A stretch of DNA of 64,000 nt from Burkholderiales bacterium (lineage in GTDB: Bacteria; Pseudomonadota; Gammaproteobacteria; Burkholderiales; Burkholderiaceae_C), in the NCBI GenBank assembly GCA_016192425.1, contig JACPUE010000004.1, forward strand, positions 143,492 to 207,491, written 5' to 3'. Below the pieces are notes generated by a model. That model worked only from the letters and a program-made list of their open reading frames with translations. It ran no database searches and was not told the origin of the DNA. Positions 44,871 through 52,135 of this stretch are shown here, in pieces; within the stretch, counting starts at the first letter, position 1; each line of letters opens with the position of its first letter. A program made the translations under genes and the position numbers.

Positions 44871-46028
44871 ATGACCGAACGTACCCCCGCCCTCGCCAGC
44901 CGCCTGCCCCAGGTGGGCACCACCATCTTCAGCGTCATGTCGGCGCTGGCCGCCGAACACGGCGCCGTGAACCTGGGCCAGGGCTTTCCTGACTTCGACT
45001 GCGACCCGGCCCTCATCGACGCCGTGCACCAGGCCATGCGCGCAGGCCACAACCAGTACCCGCCCATGCCCGGCGTGCCTGCCCTGCGCCAGGCGGTTGC
45101 TACCAAAATAATAGCTACCAGCGCACGCCAGTATTGCCCTGATGCCGAAATAACCATCACAGCCGGTGCCACCCAGGCCATTCTCACGGCCATCCTGGCC
45201 ATCGTGCACCCGGGCGACGAGGTGATCGTGCTCGACCCCTGCTACGACAGCTACGTGCCCAACATCGCGCTGGCCGGTGGCAAGGCCGTGCGCGTGCCGC
45301 TCACGCCGGGGAGCTTCCGGCCCGACTTTGACCGCATCGCCGCAGCGCTCACACCGCGCACCCGCGCCCTCATCATCAACAGCCCGCACAACCCCAGCGC
45401 CACCGTCTGGAGCGCGCAGGACATGCTGGCGCTGCAGGAGCTGCTGGCCCCCACCGACGTGCTGCTCATCAGCGACGAGGTGTACGAGCACATGGTGTTC
45501 GACGGCGCAGAGCACCAGAGCGCAGCGCGCTTTCCCGGCCTGGCGGCGCGCGCCTTCATCGTGTCGAGCTTTGGCAAGACCTTCCACGTCACCGGCTGGA
45601 AGGTCGGCACCGTGGCCGCGCCCGCACCGCTCATGGCCGAATTCCGCAAGGTGCACCAGTTCAACGTGTTCACCGTGAACACGCCCATGCAGCACGGCAT
45701 TGCCGCCTACCTGCGCGACCCGGCGCCCTGGCAGCAACTGCCCGCCTTCTACCAGGCCAAGCGCGACCTGTTCCGCCAGGGGCTGGAGGGCTCGCGCCTG
45801 CGCCTGCTGCCCAGCACGGGCAGCTACTTCCAGTGCGTGGACATCTCCGCCGTGAGCGGCCTGAGCGAAGCCGACTTCTGCCAGTGGCTGACGCGCGAGA
45901 TCGGCGTAGCGGCCATCCCGCTGTCGGCCTTTTATGGCGACGGCTTCGACCAGCGCGTGGTGCGCTTTTGCTTCGCCAAGAAGGACGAGACGCTGCGCGA
46001 GGCCATTGCGCGGCTGCGCAAGCTCTGA
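44871..46028 (+). CDS. PLP-dependent aminotransferase, methionine/aromatic type (YbdL-like)
   Basis: A 385-residue class I aminotransferase. It has NLGQGFPDFDCDP, the ITAGATQAILTAI cofactor site, INSPHNPSATVW, LLISDEVYEHMVFDG and the PLP Lys in SSFGKTFHVTGWKVG. The order and motifs resemble methionine aminotransferase YbdL and kynurenine aminotransferases. A repeat-like patch (copy 6) encodes KIIATSARQY at residues ~80-90 without changing length relative to the family pattern. It follows cysB, which fits a sulfur amino acid role. Confidence 0.88.
   Translation: MTERTPALASRLPQVGTTIFSVMSALAAEHGAVNLGQGFPDFDCDPALIDAVHQAMRAGHNQYPPMPGVPALRQAVATKIIATSARQYCPDAEITITAGATQAILTAILAIVHPGDEVIVLDPCYDSYVPNIALAGGKAVRVPLTPGSFRPDFDRIAAALTPRTRALIINSPHNPSATVWSAQDMLALQELLAPTDVLLISDEVYEHMVFDGAEHQSAARFPGLAARAFIVSSFGKTFHVTGWKVGTVAAPAPLMAEFRKVHQFNVFTVNTPMQHGIAAYLRDPAPWQQLPAFYQAKRDLFRQGLEGSRLRLLPSTGSYFQCVDISAVSGLSEADFCQWLTREIGVAAIPLSAFYGDGFDQRVVRFCFAKKDETLREAIARLRKL
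45104..45160 (+). repeat. Dispersed repeat-like patch inside the aminotransferase gene, copy 6
   Basis: GCTACCAAAATAATAGCTACC, AGCGCACGCCAGTATTG, then a GAAATAACC tail: the arms, AGCGC block and AT-rich tail follow the repeat consensus. It includes two adjacent ATA codons, rare in this genome. The frame is kept. Confidence 0.6.
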
Positions 46029-46041
46029 CCTGGCTCCAAGG

Positions 46042-46908
46042 TCACAGCGCCCGCTGCATGGTGATGTGGGGAATGCCCGCCTCCATCCACGGCTCGCCGT
46101 GGACGTGGTAGCCCGCGCGCTCGTAGAAGGCCCGCGCCTGCACCTGCGCATGCAGCAGCACCCGCTGGTCGCCGCGCGCGCGGGCGGCGTCTTCCAGGGC
46201 GCGCAGCACCTGCAGGCCCCAGCCGCCGCCGCGCAGGGCGCGCTCCACTGCCATGCGGCCGATGCGCCCTTCCCCCGGCGCATGCAGCAGCAGGCGCCCC
46301 GTAGCCACGGGCATGCCCAGGCGGTTGCGCAAGACCGCGTGCACGGCGGTGGCGTCGAGTTCATCGACCTCGATGTCTGCAGGAATGCCCTGCTCCTGGA
46401 TGAACACGGCGTGGCGCACACGCGCGGCATCCGGGCCCAGGGCATCCCAGGTGCCGCAGTGGGCGTGGGCCATGGCGTCGCCCGCCTTGTAGGCCGCAAA
46501 AATGGCGCGCAAGGCATCCGGCACAGGGCGCGAAGTCTGCGTGGCCGGGTCGGCAAACACGTACACCAGCTCGACCGACACCAACAACTGCTCGCCACGG
46601 AAAATGCCCGCCTGCATGCACAGCGATGACCGGCCCACGCGCTCGCAGCGCAGGCCCACATCCAGCAGGTCTTCGAACTGTGCCGAGGCGTGGTATTCGA
46701 GCGTGGCCTTCTTGACGTAGATGTCGCCACCCAGCACCGCCATGCTGGCCTCGTAGGGCAAGGCCAGCGCCCGCCAGTAGTCCGTCATGGCGGTGTCGAT
46801 GTACATCAGGTAGTGGGCGTTGAAGACGATTTTCTGCATGTCCACCTCGGCCCAGCGCACGCGCAGGCGGTGAAAGCAGCGGAAATCGGTGCGTTGCATG
46901 GTGTTCAC
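46042..46908 (-). CDS. Fusion of 4HBT-type thioesterase and GNAT acetyltransferase
   Basis: A 288-residue two-domain protein. Residues ~8-140 form a hotdog thioesterase of the YbgC/4-hydroxybenzoyl-CoA type (RVRWAEVDMQKIVFNAHYLMYIDTAMTDYW, with the catalytic Asp in EVDMQ). Residues ~150-288 form an ElaA-like GNAT domain (RHAVFIQEQGIPADIEVDELD, IGRMAVERALRGGGWGLQVLRAL for acetyl-CoA, and AFYERAGYHVHGEPWMEAGI). The two activities are normally separate proteins. It overlaps the esterase gene upstream by four bases (ATGA), so they form an operon. Start ATG 46908 (or 46899). Confidence 0.85.
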   Translation of the reverse strand: MNTMQRTDFRCFHRLRVRWAEVDMQKIVFNAHYLMYIDTAMTDYWRALALPYEASMAVLGGDIYVKKATLEYHASAQFEDLLDVGLRCERVGRSSLCMQAGIFRGEQLLVSVELVYVFADPATQTSRPVPDALRAIFAAYKAGDAMAHAHCGTWDALGPDAARVRHAVFIQEQGIPADIEVDELDATAVHAVLRNRLGMPVATGRLLLHAPGEGRIGRMAVERALRGGGWGLQVLRALEDAARARGDQRVLLHAQVQARAFYERAGYHVHGEPWMEAGIPHITMQRAL

Positions 46909-47894
46909 TCCAAGTCCAAACCAAAGGCCCGGCGCAGCGCTGCTGCAGCGTCGGCATGGGCCTGGCGCGCTTCGGGGATGGCGCGGCCCATCTTGATGAA
47001 TTCGTGCGTGACGCCACGGTAGATTTCCAAGTCCACCGCCACCCCGGCCGCACGCAGCTTGTCGGCATAGTCAATGCCCTCGTCCACCAGCGGGTCGCAT
47101 TCGGCCAGGCCCACCCAGGCGGGGGCCACGCCCTCCACATCGGGTGCGTGCAGCGGGGCAAAGCGCCAGTCCTCGCGCTGGTTGCGCGTGGGCACGTAGT
47201 GGCCAAAGAACCAGTCAATGGCCTGCGCTTCCAGCACCAGGCCGTGCGCAAAGGTGGTGTGCGAAGGGGTGTCCTGGTGCGCCGTGGTGCCGGGGTAGAT
47301 CAGCAGTTGCAGCGCCAGCGGCAGGCCCGCATCGCGCGCCTCGATGGCGCTGACCGCCGCCAGGGTGCCCCCTGCACTGTCGCCACCCACAGCCAGCCGG
47401 GTGCGGTCTGCGCCCAGACGGTCGGCCTGCGCGGCCAGCCAGGCCAGGGCGTCCCAGGCGTCGTGCACTGCGGTGGGAAAGCGATGCTCCGGTGCCAGCC
47501 GGTAGCCCAGCGACACCACCATGGCACCCGACAGGCGTGCCAGCTCGCGGCACAGCACATCGTGCGTCTCTATGCTGCCCACCGTGAAGCCGCCGCCGTG
47601 CAGGTACAGCAGCACGGGCAGGCCCTGCCCCGCGCTCGGGGCATACAGGCGGGCGGGCAAGGCATGGCCGTCGCGCGTGGGAATGCGCAGGTCTTCAATC
47701 CTGGGCAGCTCGGCACGCGGCACTTCGAGCACGCCCGCACCCGCCTCGTAGGCGGCACGCGCCTGCGCAGGGGTCAGGGTGTGCAGCGCCGGGCGCCGGG
47801 CACGGTGCATGCGCTCCAGCACGCCGCGCATCTGCGGCGTGAGGCGGCCATGGTGGAGGTGCAGGTGTGCGTGGGTGTACAAGGTGGAATCCAC
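46905..47894 (-). CDS. Alpha/beta hydrolase, HSL-type carboxylesterase
   Basis: A 329-residue esterase of the hormone-sensitive-lipase group. It has the oxyanion motif LLYLHGGGFTVGS, the nucleophile GGDSAGGTLAA, the Asp in AECDPLVDEG and the His in GVTHEFI. GTG 47894 is proposed as start because it lies after the stop of the upstream hydratase gene and has AGGG just before it; the open frame extends further but overlaps that gene. Substrate unknown. Confidence 0.85.
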   Translation of the reverse strand: MDSTLYTHAHLHLHHGRLTPQMRGVLERMHRARRPALHTLTPAQARAAYEAGAGVLEVPRAELPRIEDLRIPTRDGHALPARLYAPSAGQGLPVLLYLHGGGFTVGSIETHDVLCRELARLSGAMVVSLGYRLAPEHRFPTAVHDAWDALAWLAAQADRLGADRTRLAVGGDSAGGTLAAVSAIEARDAGLPLALQLLIYPGTTAHQDTPSHTTFAHGLVLEAQAIDWFFGHYVPTRNQREDWRFAPLHAPDVEGVAPAWVGLAECDPLVDEGIDYADKLRAAGVAVDLEIYRGVTHEFIKMGRAIPEARQAHADAAAALRRAFGLDLE

Positions 47895-47907
47895 TGCCGC
47901 AAGCCCT

Positions 47908-48777
47908 TCACTTGAACTGCACGCGCACCGGCGCAGCACCGGGCAGGCCGTGGTAGGTGGCCGTCACGGCCAGCCCCGGCTTGGGCGGCAGCAGCGGCGA
48001 GAACGAGCCCAGGCTGATGAGGTCGCCCGGCTGCATGGCCAGCCCCTCTTGCGCCAGGGCACCGGCCAGCCACACCACGGCGTTGAGCGGGTGCTCCAGA
48101 ATGTCGCTGCCCTTGCCGCCGCCCAGCACCGTGCCGCTACCGTCCTGCAGGCGCACCTGCATGTCGCGCAGCGCATCCAGCAGCGCGTAGCGCTCGGCGC
48201 GCAGCACGGGCACGGCCAGGGGCGCACCGGCCACGCCCAGGCGGGCGCCTACGTTGATGGCGCTGATGGCCGCGCCGTTGAGCTTGGGCGGCGCCTGCAC
48301 CACCAGGTCGGGCAGCTCGATGAAGGGGATGACCTGATCGATGGCTTCGAGCACCTCCATCGGCGTGCGCGCCTGGTTGATGGCCGCGCTCTTGACGCGC
48401 ACCAGCATGTCCGCCTCGTACAAGGGGCGCGCGCCAAAGGCCGCCTCCACCGTGGCGCCGCTCTCCAGCACCATGCCTTCGTAGAGCTTGCCCCACACCG
48501 GCTTGTCGGTGTTGAAGCGCTTTTGCACCGCCGGGTTGGTCAGGCCCGCCTTGTAGCCCACCACCTTGCCCAGGCGCGGCGCCAGCAGCGCGTTGACCTT
48601 GGCGCGCGTGCAGGCGCCATCGGCATCGCTCAGCCCCTCGGGGTTGGCCGCGGGCTGGCGCGACAGGTAATGCGCCGCCAGATCAGCCGCCTGCGCATCG
48701 CTCAGGCAGGCAGCATTCGCGTTTGTCGCAAAAGCGACGGCCAGCGCCAGGGGGACAAGGGTGCGGGTCTTGGTCAT
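47908..48777 (-). CDS. 2-keto-4-pentenoate hydratase/fumarylacetoacetase-like protein with a signal peptide
   Basis: A 289-residue protein of the MhpD-like hydratase family. It shows KVVGYKAGLTNPAVQKRF, GVLYEGMVL-like LYEGMVLESGATV, EADMLVRV, the FIELPDL strand with metal-ligand acidic residues, and NAVVWLAGALAQEGLAMQPGDLISLGSFSP. Unusually it begins with a clear secretion signal, TRTLVPLALAVAFATNANA, cleaved before ACLSDAQ. The family is normally cytoplasmic (catechol meta-cleavage), so a periplasmic member is odd. GGAG precedes ATG 48777. The 622-residue open frame upstream is antisense noise. Confidence 0.85.
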   Translation of the reverse strand: MTKTRTLVPLALAVAFATNANAACLSDAQAADLAAHYLSRQPAANPEGLSDADGACTRAKVNALLAPRLGKVVGYKAGLTNPAVQKRFNTDKPVWGKLYEGMVLESGATVEAAFGARPLYEADMLVRVKSAAINQARTPMEVLEAIDQVIPFIELPDLVVQAPPKLNGAAISAINVGARLGVAGAPLAVPVLRAERYALLDALRDMQVRLQDGSGTVLGGGKGSDILEHPLNAVVWLAGALAQEGLAMQPGDLISLGSFSPLLPPKPGLAVTATYHGLPGAAPVRVQFK

Positions 48778-48852
48778 GCAGGTCTCCGGGTTTACAGTTG
48801 TTTGCATCCATCCTAAACGCAAGCGGACAGCGGTTGCTGTCTCCCCCACGCC

Positions 48853-49989
48853 ATGGCCTTCATTTACTACGTTACCCAGATCCAGTTCGAATACGGCGCC
48901 ATCCAGCTGCTCAAGCAGGAGTGCGAGCGCGTGGGCATCACCCGCCCGCTGGTGGTCACCGACCCCGGCGTGAAGGCGGCCGGCGTGCTGCAAAAAGCGC
49001 TGGACGCCCTGCCCGGCATGCCCGTGGCCGTGTTCGACCAAACGCCATCCAACCCCACCGAGGCCGCCGTGCGCGCCGCCGTGGAGGTGTACAAGGCGCA
49101 GGGCTGCGACGGCCTCATCGCCGTGGGCGGCGGCAGCGCTATCGACTGCGCCAAAGGCATCGCCATTGCGGCTACGCACGAAGGCCCGCTCACGCACTAC
49201 GCTACCATCGAAGGCGGCTCGCCACGCATCACCGACCGCGCGGCGCCGCTGATCGCCGTGCCCACCACCAGCGGCACGGGCAGCGAAGTGGCGCGCGGCG
49301 CCATCATCATCGTGGATGACCACCGCAAGCTGGGCTTCCATTCCTGGAACCTCGTGCCCAAGACCGCCATCTGCGACCCCGAGCTGACGCTGGGCCTGCC
49401 CCCGCTGCTGACCGCCGCCACCGGCATGGACGCCATTGCGCACTGCATGGAGACTTTCATGTCCGCCGCCTTCAACCCACCGGCCGACGGCATCGCGCTC
49501 GACGGGCTGGAACGCGGCTGGGCCGCCATCGAGCGCGCCACGCGCGACGGCTCCGACCGCGAGGCGCGCCTGAACATGATGAGCGCCAGCATGCAGGGCG
49601 CCATGGCCTTCCAAAAAGGCCTGGGCGCCGTGCACAGCCTGAGCCACAGCCTGGGGGGCGTGAACCCGCGCCTGCACCACGGCACCCTCAACGCCATGTT
49701 CCTGCCCGCCGTGGTGCGCTTCAACGCACAGGCCCCATCGGTGCAAAAGGACAGGCGCCTGGAGCGCATGGCCCACGCCATGGGTCTGAACAGCGCGACA
49801 GACATCCCCGACGCCATCCGCGACATGAACGCCCGCCTGGGCCTACCCACCGGCCTGGCCGCCATGGGCGTGACCGATGCGCTGTTCGACGACGTCATCA
49901 AGGGCGCGCTGGCCGACCACTGCCACAAAACCAACCCGCGCGTAGCCACGGCGGATGAGTACCGGGAGTTGCTGGTTGCGTCGATGTAG
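48853..49989 (+). CDS. Iron-containing alcohol dehydrogenase
   Basis: A 378-residue type III alcohol dehydrogenase. It has GLIAVGGGSAIDCAKGIAI for NAD binding, VPTTSGTGSEVARGAII, and metal ligands in GMDAIAHCMETFMS (Asp, His), HSLSHSLGG (His) and LHHGTLNAMFLP (His). Substrate cannot be read from sequence. It is divergent from the hydratase gene by 75 bp. Confidence 0.9.
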   Translation: MAFIYYVTQIQFEYGAIQLLKQECERVGITRPLVVTDPGVKAAGVLQKALDALPGMPVAVFDQTPSNPTEAAVRAAVEVYKAQGCDGLIAVGGGSAIDCAKGIAIAATHEGPLTHYATIEGGSPRITDRAAPLIAVPTTSGTGSEVARGAIIIVDDHRKLGFHSWNLVPKTAICDPELTLGLPPLLTAATGMDAIAHCMETFMSAAFNPPADGIALDGLERGWAAIERATRDGSDREARLNMMSASMQGAMAFQKGLGAVHSLSHSLGGVNPRLHHGTLNAMFLPAVVRFNAQAPSVQKDRRLERMAHAMGLNSATDIPDAIRDMNARLGLPTGLAAMGVTDALFDDVIKGALADHCHKTNPRVATADEYRELLVASM

Positions 49990-50067
49990 CCATCGACCCC
50001 ACAAAGACGTCGCACAAAGCACGGTGAAAAATCTCGGGCTCTGTTGTCGCCGCAGTTGACCCAGAAC

Positions 50068-51231
50068 CTACAGCGCCCCCACCTCCCCCATATCCGGCCG
50101 ATCCAGCCACGCACTGAACTCCTGCGCCAGTTGCTCGCTGGCCGATACTGCGGTGCGCCACAGGCGCATGCGTTGGGCGGGGTCGTGGGCGTAGTGGATG
50201 AAGTCGTTGCGGTCGGGCAGCTTGGCGTGGGGCAGGCTGCGCACCCAGTCAGGGTGGGGGCTCAGCAGCACCATGGTGTCCAGCGCGGGGGTGGCGTGGT
50301 GGCGCCAGCGCAGGTGTTTGTCCAGCCAGCCGGGTACCACGGTCTGTTGGAAGTGGGGGTACAGCACCAGCCCGGCAGGGCTTGAATCGTTTTGGCCTTC
50401 AGCACCCGTATCCATTGCGCTAGAAGCTATTGTTTTAATAGCATTTTGCGGGCAGCGGTAGTGCAGGTGCATGTGGTAGTCGGCCAGGCCGCCGTCCCAG
50501 TAGGCGCCGCTGGGGGCGCCTGCAATGCGCGGCACGGCCTGGAGAACGAAGGGGATGGAGCAACTGGCCTGCATGGCGGCCAGAAAGTTGGCTTCGGTCA
50601 GCGGCAGTTGGCGCGTGCGCAGGTCGTGCGTGGCAAAGGGCAGCGGCGCGCAGACGGCGCCCGGTGCACCATCGGGCGCGGAGAACACCACGCGTTCCAG
50701 CCAGGCGCCCAGGGCCTTGCGCCGGGCCATGTTGGACACAAAGGCGCCCAGGTAGCCCAGCGGCGTGGCCCAGGGGTGCTCGCGGGCCAGCAGGTGGCGG
50801 CCGCGGGCCGCCACGATGTGCAGGCGGTAGCGCGGGTGTTGCAGCACGGAATCGATCTGCCCGCCGTAAAACGCCTGCAGCGTCTGGCCGAAACGGGCGC
50901 TCACCTGCTGCGGCGTGGGGCGGCGGGCGCCGGGCTCAGGGTCGTACTGCTGGGCGATGTAGTCGTGCTCCAGCCGCTGCAGGGCGGCCACCGGGTCGGG
51001 CAGGCATGCCGTGGCCATGCGCCACGCGCCGATGGAGGCGCCCACCAGGTGCACGGGTTGCGTTGAGCGCGGCAGCCAGGTGCCGAACAGAAAGCGGTCC
51101 AGCGGCCCCAGCACCAGGCCCTTGGGGCCGCCAGCGGCGGCGGGAATGGTGCACACGTCCTGCGGCTGCAGGCCGTGGCAACGCAGGTGGGCCAGCGCCT
51201 TTGCACCTGCATGGATGCGCAGCGCCCTCAT
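50068..51231 (-). CDS. Patatin-like phospholipase family protein
   Basis: A 387-residue patatin-like protein. It has AAAGGPKGLVLGPLDRFLF (oxyanion loop variant), the nucleophile GASIGAWRMA and the catalytic Asp in YWDGGLADYH. It belongs to a bacterial subgroup with the alternative AAGGxKG loop. Between YHMHLHYR and LVLYPHF lies an extra segment (NAIKTIASSAMDTGAEGQND) encoded by a dispersed repeat (copy 7), so about 20-25 residues appear inserted near the active-site Asp. Activity could be affected. Confidence 0.82.
   Translation of the reverse strand: MRALRIHAGAKALAHLRCHGLQPQDVCTIPAAAGGPKGLVLGPLDRFLFGTWLPRSTQPVHLVGASIGAWRMATACLPDPVAALQRLEHDYIAQQYDPEPGARRPTPQQVSARFGQTLQAFYGGQIDSVLQHPRYRLHIVAARGRHLLAREHPWATPLGYLGAFVSNMARRKALGAWLERVVFSAPDGAPGAVCAPLPFATHDLRTRQLPLTEANFLAAMQASCSIPFVLQAVPRIAGAPSGAYWDGGLADYHMHLHYRCPQNAIKTIASSAMDTGAEGQNDSSPAGLVLYPHFQQTVVPGWLDKHLRWRHHATPALDTMVLLSPHPDWVRSLPHAKLPDRNDFIHYAHDPAQRMRLWRTAVSASEQLAQEFSAWLDRPDMGEVGAL
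50405..50455 (-). repeat. Dispersed repeat inserted inside the patatin gene, copy 7
   Basis: On the minus strand GCTATTAAAACAATAGCTTC, TAGCGCAATGGATACGGG, then (just outside these limits) GAAGGCCAAAACGATTCAAG. It keeps the arms, AGCGC block and GGCC tail. It adds in-frame codons without a stop. Confidence 0.75.
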
Positions 51232-51255
51232 GCCTGGGCGCTGCAGGCCTCGGCC

Positions 51256-52104
51256 CTAGACCAGGTAGAGGTCGGGGTCGGCGGCATCGGCGGGCTCTTC
51301 GGGCTTGGGGTTCCAGTCGATGGGGTCCTGGCGCAGCACCATGTCGATGTCCAGCCCCAGGGGTAGGCCGACCTGGTCGGGGAAGGTGACGACCATTTCT
51401 TTTTCGTCCATGCCCGCCTCGTGCACACGCACGCGCCACACGGCCAGGTGCACCACGCCGGCCAGGGGTTCGTAGGCGCGGTTGTCGAACGGTGCGTGCT
51501 GGTATTTGAGGGCATCGACCACCGCCTCGGGCAGTTGCCAGCGGTGGGCCAGGGCTGCGCTGACCTGGTTGTAGCAGTAGCCAAAGATGCGCCCTTCCAG
51601 CTTGCCGCGGCGCAGGTCCAGCGGCGCCACCAGGGTGTTGAGCGACTGCACGCGCTCGGGGTCGGCCTGCTGGATGAGCAGTTCGCCCACCGCGTGCAGC
51701 AGCCCTGCGGTGTAGGCTGCTGCCTGGCTGTGGTGCACGCTGCCAGCGAGCGAGCGGGCAAACTTGGCCACCGCCAGGCTGTAGCGCCAGAACTGCTGCA
51801 GGTTCAGGCCCGGCACAGAGCGCGAGGCCGTGCCCAGGGGCGCGGTGCTGACCAGTTCGCGCAGGTGCGCCGTGCCCAGCAGGGCCAGTGCTTCGGAGAT
51901 GCCTGCCACTGTGCGCGGGCCTGCAAAGGCGTCGGAATTGGCTTTTTCGAGCAGCCGGGCGGCCAGGGCCGGGTCGGTGCCGAACAACTGGTTCACGCGC
52001 CGCAGGTTGGGTTCCTCGTGGGCCAGTTCGCTCATGAGCAGGGCCACCGCCCTGGGCAGGCTGGGCAGGAGGGCGGGCGTGGCCAACAGGGCGCTCAATT
52101 CCAT
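51256..52104 (-). CDS. HDOD-domain protein
   Basis: A 282-residue HDOD protein, a metal-independent relative of HD phosphohydrolases used in signalling. It has LLATPALLPSLPRAVALLM, NLRRVNQLFGTDPALAARLL, the domain core ISEALALLGTAHLRELV, and AAAYTAGLLHAVGELLIQQ where HD-GYP residues would lie. No output domain is attached. ATG 52104 begins a typical HDOD N-terminus. It lies 31 bases after tex and 25 bases before the patatin gene on the same strand. Confidence 0.87.
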   Translation of the reverse strand: MELSALLATPALLPSLPRAVALLMSELAHEEPNLRRVNQLFGTDPALAARLLEKANSDAFAGPRTVAGISEALALLGTAHLRELVSTAPLGTASRSVPGLNLQQFWRYSLAVAKFARSLAGSVHHSQAAAYTAGLLHAVGELLIQQADPERVQSLNTLVAPLDLRRGKLEGRIFGYCYNQVSAALAHRWQLPEAVVDALKYQHAPFDNRAYEPLAGVVHLAVWRVRVHEAGMDEKEMVVTFPDQVGLPLGLDIDMVLRQDPIDWNPKPEEPADAADPDLYLV

Positions 52105-52135
52105 GGGAGGCACGGCGGTGGATGGGTTCGGTTGA

